This document shows, piece by piece, positions 48,817 to 57,470 of a stretch of DNA of 64,000 nucleotides; positions within the stretch are counted from its first letter, which is position 1; each line of letters opens with the position of its first letter. This DNA comes from Tenacibaculum sp. SG-28 (GTDB taxonomy: Bacteria; Bacteroidota; Bacteroidia; Flavobacteriales; Flavobacteriaceae): positions 124,001 to 188,000 of the forward strand of contig NZ_MQVY01000004.1 of NCBI RefSeq assembly GCF_002954385.1. The letters run 5' to 3'. A model generated the notes under the pieces. That model did not search any database. It was given only the letters and a program-made list of their open reading frames with translations, and was not told the DNA's origin. A program made the translations under genes and the position numbers.

Positions 48817-50385
48817 TTAAATTAATGGTAATTTTATAGTAAATGTACTTCCTTTACTTTTTTCACTTTCAACGTGCACAGTTCCATGATGATTGTCTAT
48901 GATTTCTTTTACATAGGCAAGCCCTAAACCATGTCCCTTTACATTATGAATATTCCCTTTATGTTCTCGATAAAATTTATCAAAAACATACTTTTGAGCA
49001 TTTCTACTCATTCCGATTCCGTTGTCTTTAATCTTGATAATTAAATATTTATTAGTGTTTTCTGTTGTAACCTCTATTTTAGGTTTGCCTTCTGAGTATT
49101 TTATGGCATTTTCTAACATGTTAACCATGACGTTGGTAAGGTGAAATTGATTGCCTAATATGGCAGCGGAATTTGCGTTTAAATTTGTCGTAATGGTTCC
49201 GTCGACATTCTTAATAAGAAGCTCGACGTGCTCGATAGCCTCTTCAATAATCTCATGACCATCCTCAGGGCTTTTACTGATATCAATTTGATTTTTCTCT
49301 AGTTTTGAAATTCGCAAAACATTTTCCACTTGCCCATGCATGCGTTTGTTTTCGTCACGAATCATTTTAACATATCTTATTATTTTTTCTTGGTCGCTAA
49401 TTATTTTTGGATTTTTTATGGCGTCAAGAGCAAGATTGATTGTTGCGATTGGTGTTTTAAACTCATGGGTCATGTTATTGATAAAATCTGTTTTTATTTC
49501 GGATATTTTTTTCTGTCTTACTAATTGGTACAGAGAAATAGAAAATGCAGCAATAATTATTCCAATAAATAACAAAGACAATAATAAGATCTTCCACATC
49601 CCAGAAAGTAAACTTTCACTCTTGTTAGGGAATTTCAAATACAATTTATATTTGCTATTTCCTTCGTCGTTTTCCAATAGTGGATAGTAATAGTTGTCGT
49701 TGGGTTGGATATTAAAGTATCCTGATTTTAAAGGAGTTGCAAGACCGTCTTCGTATACTCCATATTTGAATTCTTGAGTAATATTTCTTTTAGAAAGTTC
49801 TTCTTTTAGGGTTTTGTTTAATTCATTGTTACTGATTCTTTGGTATATTGGTGTGTGAATTTTACTCTGCCTGAAAACCTCTTCCAATTGTTGTTGAAAC
49901 AGTTTGTCAAAAGTTTTGTAAGTAGAAAAACTATTTTCTTCGATAAAACTTTTGAAATCTTTGTTTTTGGATGAAATTACTTTAGAAAAATAAACATCTT
50001 CTTTACCAGAAAACTTTTTAATTAAAATGGTGTCATTGTTTATAAAATCTGTCGGAATTTTAAAGTTTTCCTCTAAAATTGTACTGCCAAACGTGAACTT
50101 TTCTTTGTTCGTAGTGTCTATACGTTGAAATAAGTAGTTTTTTATTTCTGCGGTGGATCTTAGTTTATTGTCTTTTAGAAAAGATTCATGATTTAACAAA
50201 AATTCTTTGTATTCTCGTTCTTTTATACGTTCTGAAGTTTTTGCTAAGGCGATGGTAACATCGTTGTCAAACTGTTGTTGTTTAGTTTTAATTGCATCTT
50301 TAATCCAATACAGTTGCACTGATATAATACCAATCAGTGAAATACTCATCAAAACAACTATGGTTATAAATATTCTTTTAGCCAT
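48817..50385 (-). CDS. sensor histidine kinase (RprX-like)
   Basis: A 522-residue membrane sensor kinase. The first helix is at residues 4-26, and a second at about 265-287 (ILLLSLLFIGIIIAAFSISLY) encloses a periplasmic domain of about 235 residues. The kinase core has the H-box NMTHEFKTPIATINLAL, NMLENAIKYSEG, IKDNGIGMSRNAQKYVFDKF and GHGLGLAYV. It is co-transcribed with the response regulator gene 12 bases downstream. A -7 element lies only 4 bases before the ATG, implying a near-leaderless message. Confidence 0.92.
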   Translation of the reverse strand: MAKRIFITIVVLMSISLIGIISVQLYWIKDAIKTKQQQFDNDVTIALAKTSERIKEREYKEFLLNHESFLKDNKLRSTAEIKNYLFQRIDTTNKEKFTFGSTILEENFKIPTDFINNDTILIKKFSGKEDVYFSKVISSKNKDFKSFIEENSFSTYKTFDKLFQQQLEEVFRQSKIHTPIYQRISNNELNKTLKEELSKRNITQEFKYGVYEDGLATPLKSGYFNIQPNDNYYYPLLENDEGNSKYKLYLKFPNKSESLLSGMWKILLLSLLFIGIIIAAFSISLYQLVRQKKISEIKTDFINNMTHEFKTPIATINLALDAIKNPKIISDQEKIIRYVKMIRDENKRMHGQVENVLRISKLEKNQIDISKSPEDGHEIIEEAIEHVELLIKNVDGTITTNLNANSAAILGNQFHLTNVMVNMLENAIKYSEGKPKIEVTTENTNKYLIIKIKDNGIGMSRNAQKYVFDKFYREHKGNIHNVKGHGLGLAYVKEIIDNHHGTVHVESEKSKGSTFTIKLPLI

Positions 50386-50389
50386 TTCT

Positions 50390-50397
50390 CAAAAGTA
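50390..50397 (-). promoter_or_regulatory. -7 element (TACTTTTG) before the sensor kinase gene
   Basis: On the minus strand TACTTTTG fits TAnnTTTG and ends 4 bases before the ATG at 50385. Confidence 0.45.
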
Positions 50398-50494
50398 AAT
50401 TATTAAAACGAACTATATTTTTGTTTTAACGTAGATTAACAATTTTGTTTCAAAATTAAGTATTTTTTAAGAAAAAACATAGAATAATCGCAAA

Positions 50495-51085
50495 TTACTT
50501 TTTGTTTTTCGTTAAAATATTATGAATTTTTAAAACTGAATCCGCTGTTTCATTTATGTTTATGTTGGAGATAATGTAGTTAGATTGTAGGGTCTTTTTT
50601 TTCTCACTCCATTGGTTGTGCATTCTCTGTAAAACTTCTTTTCGGGTGCTGTCATCTCTTTTCATAACGCGCAGTATCCTATCTTCTAAAGGAGCAGTTA
50701 CGGTAATTATTTTATCGCATAGTGCTTGGCTGTTGTTTTCAAACAATATTGCATTTTCATATATTATGTATGTTTTGGAACTATTCATTGTTACAAAACG
50801 CTGAAAATGGTTATGTACTTCGGGATGTACAATAGCATTTAATTTCGCTAGTCTTTGCTTATTATTAAAAACGATTTTTGCGAGGTGTTTTCGTTGTAGT
50901 TCGTTGTTTTGAAAACAAGCCTCTCCAAATTCTGCAATTAATTTAGTTTTGATAATTTCTGAGGAGTGCATCAATTTTTTTGCTTCCAAATCGGCGATGT
51001 AAATAGCTACATTTTTATTTTTAGAAAATAATTTTGCTACTGTCGATTTTCCGGTACCGATTCCACCTGTTAACCCTATAACCAT
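50495..51085 (-). CDS. coaE: dephospho-CoA kinase
   Basis: A 196-residue P-loop kinase that performs the last step of coenzyme A synthesis, phosphorylating the 3'-OH of dephospho-CoA. The P-loop GLTGGIGTGKST is at residues 4-15, and ADLEAKKLMH, NAIVHPEVHNHF and the CoaE lid region RDDSTRKEVLQRMHNQW follow. It overlaps the YbbR-like gene stop by one base (TAATG), so it is translationally coupled. It ends a minus-strand block with ybbR. Confidence 0.95.
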   Translation of the reverse strand: MVIGLTGGIGTGKSTVAKLFSKNKNVAIYIADLEAKKLMHSSEIIKTKLIAEFGEACFQNNELQRKHLAKIVFNNKQRLAKLNAIVHPEVHNHFQRFVTMNSSKTYIIYENAILFENNSQALCDKIITVTAPLEDRILRVMKRDDSTRKEVLQRMHNQWSEKKKTLQSNYIISNININETADSVLKIHNILTKNKK

Positions 51086-52005
51086 TATCTATGAATTAAA
51101 AAGTCTATTTTCTCCGGTAGAATTCGTACTGAGGATACCAATGTAGATTTACTTTCAACTTTAGGAATCAAATAAGGAACTTGTTCTTTTTTAATTTCCT
51201 GATAATCGCAAAATACATAAAAGGATTCGCTGTTTATTTTACCGAAGTTTTGGAGTCCAACCTTGAAAGTTACCTTCACTGTGTTTGGGTAAATATTAAT
51301 CTTTTCTTCTTTTGGTAGGTTTATAATGGTAACCGGTAACTCTAAAGTTCCTTCTGTATATCGATCCACATATAAATCCATTGTAACGGATTCTATAGAT
51401 GTTCGAATATTTTCTGGAATGTCTAATGGGATATTTTTCGTTGTATTTGAGGCAATGTTTTTAATTTCTATTTTTTTTGTAGGTATGGCTTTTAAATCTC
51501 TCAGTGCCATGTCCGTTCCGGATACTGTTATAGAGTCTGGGGATACCTGTACGGGTTTTGTTAAATCAAATCCTTTTGTAAAGGTAGTAGTGATTTTTGC
51601 TTCTATTGGCAACTTTTTACTTTGTAACTCTTGAATGTTGAAAATAATAGAGTCTTTAGTAATAGAAACTAATTGCAATCCGGATAGTAATTCTTTTTGT
51701 ATGTTTGATTTATAGTTGTTACACAGCAGGAAATAATAGTTTTCCGATCTTTTTTTTAAGTCTTTTAAATCAAAGGAAATTTTTTCTCTTGAAAAATTGG
51801 CAATAATTAATTTGAATCCAGTTCCGGTAACATTCAATGTTAATTCCTCCGGAGGTGTATTTATGATTACTTTATTAGCAGCAATATTATTATATGCCAC
51901 AGCTACATTTACTGTAGTGGTGTATTCTTTGGAAAGATTAATGAGTAACCAAAATAATAAAGCGGCTAACAAAAAGCCAAAGAAAGACTGTGGTATTTTT
52001 ATCAT
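51085..52005 (-). CDS. YbbR/CdaR-like domain protein
   Basis: A 306-residue protein with one N-terminal membrane helix (FFGFLLAALLFWLLINL) and an extracytoplasmic part of YbbR-like beta domains, with repeated -IPI/-LPV strands (KKLPIEAKI, LELPVTIINLP). In Firmicutes CdaR controls the diadenylate cyclase; whether this relative does so is unknown. I use the ATG at 52005 giving MIKIPQSFF; an in-frame TTG lies nine bases upstream. It is coupled to coaE by a one-base overlap and separated from yajC by a hairpin. Confidence 0.82.
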   Translation of the reverse strand: MIKIPQSFFGFLLAALLFWLLINLSKEYTTTVNVAVAYNNIAANKVIINTPPEELTLNVTGTGFKLIIANFSREKISFDLKDLKKRSENYYFLLCNNYKSNIQKELLSGLQLVSITKDSIIFNIQELQSKKLPIEAKITTTFTKGFDLTKPVQVSPDSITVSGTDMALRDLKAIPTKKIEIKNIASNTTKNIPLDIPENIRTSIESVTMDLYVDRYTEGTLELPVTIINLPKEEKINIYPNTVKVTFKVGLQNFGKINSESFYVFCDYQEIKKEQVPYLIPKVESKSTLVSSVRILPEKIDFLIHR

Positions 52006-52038
52006 TGTTGCCAAAAGAAAACTTTAATTTTCAGAATA

Positions 52039-52064
52039 AAAAAGTGAGGCAAAGCTCACTTTTT
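52039..52064 (-). terminator. perfect hairpin between yajC and the ybbR-like gene
   Basis: AAAAAGTGAG pairs with CTCACTTTTT across a six-base loop, with flanking A/T runs. It could stop or attenuate transcription inside the nusB-to-coaE block. Confidence 0.75.
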
Positions 52065-52099
52065 GGGTTGTTATTTTTTTTCGGTGTTGTATTTTTTAC

Positions 52100-52375
52100 T
52101 CAATCTAACGAAATAGCAGAACGTTCAAATTTGATTTTTCCAGCACCAGTTTCTAGGGTTATGGTATTATCGTTATCATTTATTTCCACAATTTTTCCAT
52201 GAATACCACTTGAAGTTATCACTTTTGTGCCTTTCTTTATGGAAGATTGAAATTCTTTTTCTTTTTTTTGACGCTTCATTTGCGGACGTATCATAAAAAA
52301 ATAGAGAACACCAAGCATTAAAATAAATGGTGCAAAATCTAAAATACCGCCAGCTTGTAAAAAAATAGTTTGCAT
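52100..52375 (-). CDS. yajC: preprotein translocase subunit YajC
   Basis: A 91-residue protein with one membrane helix (FAPFILMLGVLYFFMI), the conserved RPQMKRQKKEKEF after it and a small cytosolic beta domain (GTKVITSSGIHGKIVEI). YajC associates with SecDF and YidC at the Sec translocon. It follows the DUF1573 gene by 12 bases, an arrangement (nusB-DUF1573-yajC) typical of flavobacteria. Confidence 0.95.
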   Translation of the reverse strand: MQTIFLQAGGILDFAPFILMLGVLYFFMIRPQMKRQKKEKEFQSSIKKGTKVITSSGIHGKIVEINDNDNTITLETGAGKIKFERSAISLD

Positions 52376-52387
52376 TAGTTAATGAAT

Positions 52388-52855
52388 TTATTGGATGGTT
52401 TTTGGAGTTACCATTCCCGTTATTTTTAAAATTTCTCTGCCTTTCTCCGTATTTGTTGTGAGTGTTACCGCTTTCGATTGTTTATTAGGTTTTCCATTGG
52501 TGTTAAAACTAACTTTTATTTCTTTGGTTTCTCCCGGAGCTATAGCCTCTTTAGGCCACTCTGGTACGGTACAGCCACAAGTTGATGTAGCATCTGATAT
52601 TATAAGATCTGATTTCCCGTCATTGGTTATGGTAAAAGTAGTTTTTACAATTTCTCCTTCTGGAACCTTACCGAAATCAAAAACTTCTTTGTCAAATTTT
52701 GCGATTGGAGAACCAATATTTATTTGACTATCTCTTTTTTCGGCTTGAATTAGATTCTCTTTTTTTACTTTTGAAGCAGCATTACCCTCTTTACAAGAAA
52801 CAGGTAGTGTTAAAAAACCCCCTGCTAGTATCGCAATGATTATTGTTCTTTTCAT
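52388..52855 (-). CDS. DUF1573 lipoprotein
   Basis: A 155-residue predicted lipoprotein (lipobox LPVSC at about residues 17-21). The mature part is a DUF1573 immunoglobulin-like domain: FDFGKVPEGEIVKTTFTITN, STCGCTVPEWP with paired cysteines, and IAPGETKEIKVSFNT. DUF1573 is a Bacteroidota family without a settled function. It lies between nusB (33 bases) and yajC (12 bases). The CGC motif might bind metal or form a disulphide, which is inference. Confidence 0.88.
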   Translation of the reverse strand: MKRTIIIAILAGGFLTLPVSCKEGNAASKVKKENLIQAEKRDSQINIGSPIAKFDKEVFDFGKVPEGEIVKTTFTITNDGKSDLIISDATSTCGCTVPEWPKEAIAPGETKEIKVSFNTNGKPNKQSKAVTLTTNTEKGREILKITGMVTPKTIQ

Positions 52856-52888
52856 GATTCGTGTAATTTGTGTAAATGTAATAATAAA

Positions 52889-53825
52889 TTATAATAGACC
52901 TCTTCCAATTTTCACCATTGTATTGGATGCGAGGTATTCTTTTGCGAGTTTATCTAAAACGCCATTTATAAAATATCCACTCTTATTGGTAGAATAGTCT
53001 TTGGCTAATTCTATGTATTCGTTGATCGTCACACGACTTGGAATGGATGGGAAATGTAAAAATTCAGTAATAGCCATTTTGATTAAAATCATGTCTACAT
53101 CTGCAATTCGATCGCTTTCCCAATTTGGGGTCTTGTTTTTTATGTCGATATCGTATTTGTGCTGGTTTAATACTGTTTTTTGAAACAACTCGGTAACAAA
53201 CTTTTTATCGTCATCATCCTTGTATAAGGTGCCAAGTATAAATGGGTTTTTAACACTTTGTTTGTTAAGGGTTTTTAGAACCCATGTGTTTACAAAAGGC
53301 ATATCGTCTACCCAAGAAATCATTTTATCTTCAAAATAATCTGCTAATTTTTCGTTAGGTGCGATGATTTCACGGAAAAAATTTATTACGAAGCTTCTGT
53401 CTACATTATAAGAGTCCTCTACTGTATTCATATATTTAGCGTAGAGTTCGCTGTCTAATAATTCGTCGTAAATAATTTGGATGTACTTATCGTCTAATTC
53501 CCAATAATTAAGATGGTGTAGTGCAATGTAGCTTTCCAAGCTCACACTTTCGGATAAGATATGTAATAGTCTATTGGATATAAATTTTGTGTTGGGGTTC
53601 AGGTCTTCCTTAGTAGCGAGCATTTTCTTTTTAGAAAGTTCAATTTTCTTCTTTGCTAATTTTTGAGTTTCAATTAATAGCTGCAGATTTAAAACGTATA
53701 GGTCGTACATTTTTGAATGCTATGCTTCAAAACTTTTCTTCTTTAGTAATGTCATCACTTAGTGATTGTTGCATGGCATAAAGCGATTGCATTACTTTTA
53801 CGCGAATATGTCTTCTGTTTATCAT
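52889..53825 (-). CDS. nusB: transcription antitermination factor NusB (two frameshifts)
   Basis: NusB binds boxA RNA with S10 and promotes rRNA antitermination. Here it is the long flavobacterial form. The usual N-terminus (INRRHIRVKVMQSLYAMQQ) begins at the ATG at 53825 and breaks near 53729-53732, where AAAA should be AAAAA. A second base is missing in the T5 at 53710-53714. Repair gives KEEKFLKHSIQKMYDLYVLN and 312 residues. C-terminal blocks are intact: NKTPNWESDRIADVDMILIK and FPSIPSRVTINEYIELAKDY. Without repair a gene finder would call a truncated protein starting at MYDLYV. First gene of the nusB-DUF1573-yajC block. Confidence 0.93.
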
Positions 53826-53838
53826 AGGAAAGAACTTT

Positions 53839-53874
53839 AAAAAAAAGAGCGATAGAAATTAATTCTAACGCTCT
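53839..53874 (-). terminator. intrinsic terminator between the dehydrogenase gene and nusB
   Basis: AGAGCG and CGCTCT pair, with an A/A mismatch and five inner pairs, loop ATTAA, and a T8 tail on the minus strand. Confidence 0.8.
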
Positions 53875-53875
53875 G

Positions 53876-53883
53876 CAAAAGTA
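53876..53883 (-). promoter_or_regulatory. -7 element (TACTTTTG) before nusB
   Basis: On the minus strand TACTTTTG fits TAnnTTTG. It lies directly upstream of the hairpin at 53839-53874, so a transcript starting here would include most of that terminator in its leader. No -33 box seen. Confidence 0.4.
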
Positions 53884-53904
53884 AAACTTTTATTAATTTT
53901 TAGC

Positions 53905-55005
53905 CTAATTATTTTGCTCTTTTTTGCGTTTGTCAATTCTAGATTGTGCGATATTAAAGGCAGCTCTATGGGTTGTAATATTTTCTTTTTCAGCCATAGT
54001 GAAGATGTCTAAAGTAGTATTGTAGATGTTTTCCGTTCTTTTAATACACTCTTTTTTATCGTATCCTACTAACTCCGCGTATACATTTATAATTCCTCCT
54101 GCATTAATTAAAAAATCAGGAGCATAGGCAATTCCCTTTTCTTGGAGTAATTTCCCGTGTTTTATTTCATTAGCTAATTGGTTATTGGCGGCACCAGCAA
54201 CAACTTTAGCTTGTAATTGTTTTATGGTTTCATCATTCAAAGTTGCTCCCAAAGCACAAGGCGCATAAATATCGATGTCTAATCCGTAAATATCATTTCC
54301 AAGGACCACATTAGCATTGTATTTTTTACTCAATTCTTGTAACCTTTCTTCATTGATATCATTTAGAATTACTTGAGCACCCTCATCGGAAATATGCTTT
54401 ACTAACGTTTCTCCTACATGACCAACCCCCTGCACCAAAACTTTTTTACCATCTAGATTATCTGTTCCGAATTTATATTTAGCAGCAGCCTTCATACCCA
54501 TGTATACCCCGTAAGCTGTAATTGGCGATGGATTACCTGCTCCACCATTTGCTTCTGAGATACCAGTTACGTGCGGCGTTACCTCACGGATTATATCCAT
54601 ATCTCTCGTTTCCATTCCTACATCTTCCGCAGTAATGTATTTGCCGCTTAGAGAATTAACAAATTCTCCAAACCTACGCATTAATTTGTCGTTCTTTTGG
54701 GTTTTGGCATCTCCAATAATAACGGCTTTACCTCCTCCTAAATTTAGTCCTGTGATGGCTGATTTATACGTCATTCCACGAGATAAACGTAATACGTCGT
54801 TTACCGCTTCCCATTCACTTTTGTATTGCCACATTCTAGTTCCTCCTAATGCAGGTCCTAAAGTTGTATTGTGAATACCAATTATTGCTTTTAAACCTGT
54901 ATCTTCGTCATTACAAAAAACAATTTGTTCATGATTGTCGAAAGATAGTTGACCAAACACAGGGTCATTTTTTAGGTCTTTAGTTTCAATGATTTCTGAT
55001 GTCAT
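53905..55005 (-). CDS. Glu/Leu/Phe/Val dehydrogenase
   Basis: A 366-residue amino-acid dehydrogenase, probably leucine/valine type by length and motifs. The glycine-rich substrate region is LGPALGGTRMW, the catalytic-lysine region LNLGGGKAVII, then AEDVGMETRDMDIIREV and the Rossmann VLVQGVGHVGETLV. It oxidatively deaminates branched amino acids with NAD. It stands upstream of nusB with a strong terminator between. Specificity among Leu, Val and Phe is not resolvable here. Confidence 0.9.
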   Translation of the reverse strand: MTSEIIETKDLKNDPVFGQLSFDNHEQIVFCNDEDTGLKAIIGIHNTTLGPALGGTRMWQYKSEWEAVNDVLRLSRGMTYKSAITGLNLGGGKAVIIGDAKTQKNDKLMRRFGEFVNSLSGKYITAEDVGMETRDMDIIREVTPHVTGISEANGGAGNPSPITAYGVYMGMKAAAKYKFGTDNLDGKKVLVQGVGHVGETLVKHISDEGAQVILNDINEERLQELSKKYNANVVLGNDIYGLDIDIYAPCALGATLNDETIKQLQAKVVAGAANNQLANEIKHGKLLQEKGIAYAPDFLINAGGIINVYAELVGYDKKECIKRTENIYNTTLDIFTMAEKENITTHRAAFNIAQSRIDKRKKEQNN

Positions 55006-55166
55006 TTCTAATTAGTTTACTTTGGAGTGTTTTTGTATTATCTCCAAAAATTGCGCCGTAAAAATATGTAATTATTAAAACATAATCAAAAAAAGACATC
55101 ATAATTATATTATTTTTAACAAGAGCAAGTGATTTATAAGAAGTTTTAAAAAAATAAGAATTTAGT

Positions 55167-56921
55167 TTGAAAGCATTACAATACGTAAATAAATATTTTA
55201 TAAAGTATAAGTGGAGACTGTTTTTTGGAATTATTATAACAGTTCTATCTAAGTTGTTAGCATTGAAAATTCCTGTAATTATACGAAACTCCATAAATGT
55301 AGTCGAGAAGTATACGGAAGGAACGGTAACAGATATTCATGAAGTAAAAGAAGAATTACTCTACAATGTAATGGTTATTATAGGGATAACTTTAGTCGCT
55401 GGGTTTCTCACTTTTTTGATGCGACAAACCATCATCGTAATGTCTCGTTTGATAGAATTCGATCTTAAAAATGAAATTTACCAACAATACCAACGCTTGT
55501 CTCTTAACTTTTATAAAAAGAACCGAACAGGTGATTTAATGAACAGAATAAGTGAGGATGTTTCCAAGGTTCGTATGTATTTTGGTCCTGCAATTATGTA
55601 TTCTTTGAATATGATAGTTCTTTTTATCGTTGGATTTACACAAATGTTACAAATTGACCCTAAACTTACAATGTATACATTATTGCCGTTTCCAATTTTA
55701 TCTATTTCTATATTTATTTTGAGTAAGCAGATAAACAAGAGAAGTACTATAGTGCAGCAGTATTTATCAAAACTCACGACCTATACCCAGGAATTCTTCT
55801 CCGGGATTAATGTGGTGAAATCTTACGGAATCGAAAAAGCGGTTATCGCAAACTTTGATACGTTAGTAGATGTAAGTAAAGAAAAGAATATTCATTTGTA
55901 CCAAGTACAAGCGCTGTTTTTTCCGTTAATGGTTTTGTTAATTGGTATTAGTAACATCATTGTATTGTATGTAGGAGGACAGCAGTACATTGCCGGAGAG
56001 ATAAAAATAGGAGTTATTGCTGAGTTTTTCTTGTACGTAAATATTCTTACATGGCCCGTTGCAATTGTGGGTTGGGTTACGAGTATAATTCAGCAGGCGG
56101 AAGCTTCTCAACAACGAATTAATGAGTTTTTAGAGCAGATTCCTGAAATTCAGAATACAGCAAAAAGTAATACGGAATTAAAAGGGAAAGTTGTCTTTAA
56201 AGATGTTTCTTTGGTGTATGATGATACTAATATTACGGCACTAAAAAGTGTTAGTTTTACTGTAAATCCTGGCGAAACAATAGCTCTTTTAGGTAAAACA
56301 GGTAGTGGTAAGTCTACGGTTATTAATTTAATTTCAAGATTGTATGATGTTACTACTGGAGAAGTTTTATTAGACGATATCAATATCAAAGATTGCAATT
56401 TATATGATGTAAGAAATCAAATAGGTTTTGTTCCACAAGAGCCATTTTTATTTTCAGATACCATTGAAAATAATATTAAGTTTGGAAAAGATAATACAGA
56501 ACAAGATCGTATTATTGATGCCGCTAAAAATGCTGTTGTACACGATAATATAGTTGATTTTCCAGATGGATACCAAACGGTTTTAGGAGAGCGAGGGGTT
56601 ACGTTGTCTGGAGGACAAAAGCAACGAGTATCTATTGCAAGGGCAATACTGAAGGATCCAAGTATTCTCATTTTTGACGATTGTCTTTCCGCAGTGGATA
56701 CTGAAACAGAGGAGAAAATTTTAACCAATTTAGACAGGGTTTCTAGAGGGAAAACAACTTTCATTATTAGTCATAGAGTATCTTCTGCAAAAAATGCCGA
56801 TAAAATACTAGTGCTCGACGAAGGTGTTATCGTACAGCAAGGGACTCATAATCAGTTAATAAATATGGATGGTTATTATAAAAAAATATACACGGAACAA
56901 CTTTTGGAAAAAGAAATATAA
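55167..56921 (+). CDS. ABC exporter (fused permease and ATPase)
   Basis: A 584-residue half-transporter of the MsbA/LmrA type. Six membrane helices occupy residues about 15-310, and the ATPase follows with Walker A LLGKTGSGKST, Q-loop FVPQEPFLFS, signature LSGGQKQRVSIA, Walker B ILIFDDCLSAVD and the switch His in IISHRVSSA. The start is a TTG giving KALQYVNKYFIKYKWRLFF, the usual beginning. It probably works as a homodimer; lipid or drug export is typical of relatives. It is divergent from the dehydrogenase gene. Confidence 0.9.
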   Translation: MKALQYVNKYFIKYKWRLFFGIIITVLSKLLALKIPVIIRNSINVVEKYTEGTVTDIHEVKEELLYNVMVIIGITLVAGFLTFLMRQTIIVMSRLIEFDLKNEIYQQYQRLSLNFYKKNRTGDLMNRISEDVSKVRMYFGPAIMYSLNMIVLFIVGFTQMLQIDPKLTMYTLLPFPILSISIFILSKQINKRSTIVQQYLSKLTTYTQEFFSGINVVKSYGIEKAVIANFDTLVDVSKEKNIHLYQVQALFFPLMVLLIGISNIIVLYVGGQQYIAGEIKIGVIAEFFLYVNILTWPVAIVGWVTSIIQQAEASQQRINEFLEQIPEIQNTAKSNTELKGKVVFKDVSLVYDDTNITALKSVSFTVNPGETIALLGKTGSGKSTVINLISRLYDVTTGEVLLDDINIKDCNLYDVRNQIGFVPQEPFLFSDTIENNIKFGKDNTEQDRIIDAAKNAVVHDNIVDFPDGYQTVLGERGVTLSGGQKQRVSIARAILKDPSILIFDDCLSAVDTETEEKILTNLDRVSRGKTTFIISHRVSSAKNADKILVLDEGVIVQQGTHNQLINMDGYYKKIYTEQLLEKEI

Positions 56922-56930
56922 GTTAACGTG

Positions 56931-56959
56931 TTGTTAAGTCAAATATTTTGTTAGATTTG
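56931..56959 (+). promoter_or_regulatory. promoter with -33 TTG and -7 TAGATTTG before DUF3276 gene
   Basis: TTG at 56931-56933 and TAGATTTG at 56952-56959 with an 18-base gap, close to the Bacteroidota consensus. The ATG is 39 bases downstream. Confidence 0.6.
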
Positions 56960-56998
56960 TTGAACAATTAAAAACAACTATACTTTAGATCAAGAATT

Positions 56999-57357
56999 AT
57001 GAGCGAGAGAGTAGAACAAGAAGAAATATTTTCCCAAGTTTTAAGAGCTGGCAGGAGAACGTACTTTTTTGACGTTAGAGCAACGAAGGCAGACGATTAT
57101 TATTTAACCATTACCGAAAGTAAAAAATTTACACACGATGATGGTTCTTTCCACTACCAAAAGCACAAAATTTATCTTTACAAAGAAGACTTTTCTGATT
57201 TTCAAGAAATGTTAGAAAAAGCAACAGATTATATTGTAAAGGAAAAAGGAGTAGAGGTTATTAGTGAACGTCACCAAAAAGATTTCAAAAAGAAGAAACA
57301 GTTTCTGAATCTTCCTCTACGGGAAGTTTTACAGATGTGTCTTTTGAAGACATCTAA
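56999..57357 (+). CDS. DUF3276 PUR-domain protein (C-terminus frameshifted)
   Basis: A small cytoplasmic protein of the DUF3276 family, PurA-like nucleic-acid-binding proteins of Bacteroidota (YFFDVRATKADDYYLTITES, FHYQKHKIYLYKEDF, ISERHQKDF). As written the C-terminus becomes basic and unlike the family (KKKKQFLNLPLREV) and stops at 57388. Adding one A to the A5 run at 57287-57291 gives EETVSESSSTGSFTDVSFEDI with stop at 57355-57357, matching the acidic conserved FTDVSFDDI-like ending, and 119 residues. It probably binds single-stranded DNA or RNA. Confidence 0.9.
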
Positions 57358-57433
57358 AATCTATATATATTTTACTAGTAAAACTTAACTTTTCTAGTAA
57401 ATCACACGAATTCGATTCAAATTCAATTTACAC

Positions 57434-57470
57434 AAAAACCATCATTAACTAGCTGTTTATGGTGGTTTTT
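57434..57470. terminator. bidirectional terminator between DUF3276 and menF
   Basis: AAAAACCATCAT pairs with ATGGTGGTTTTT (one G-T) around a loop of about 13 bases. It lies between the convergent genes and touches the menF stop. Confidence 0.7.

Noticed and set aside
57400-57430. A TTCGATTCAAATTC stretch resembling a tRNA T-arm
   Set aside because: No acceptor, D or anticodon arms can be folded around it; it is AT-rich intergenic DNA before a terminator.
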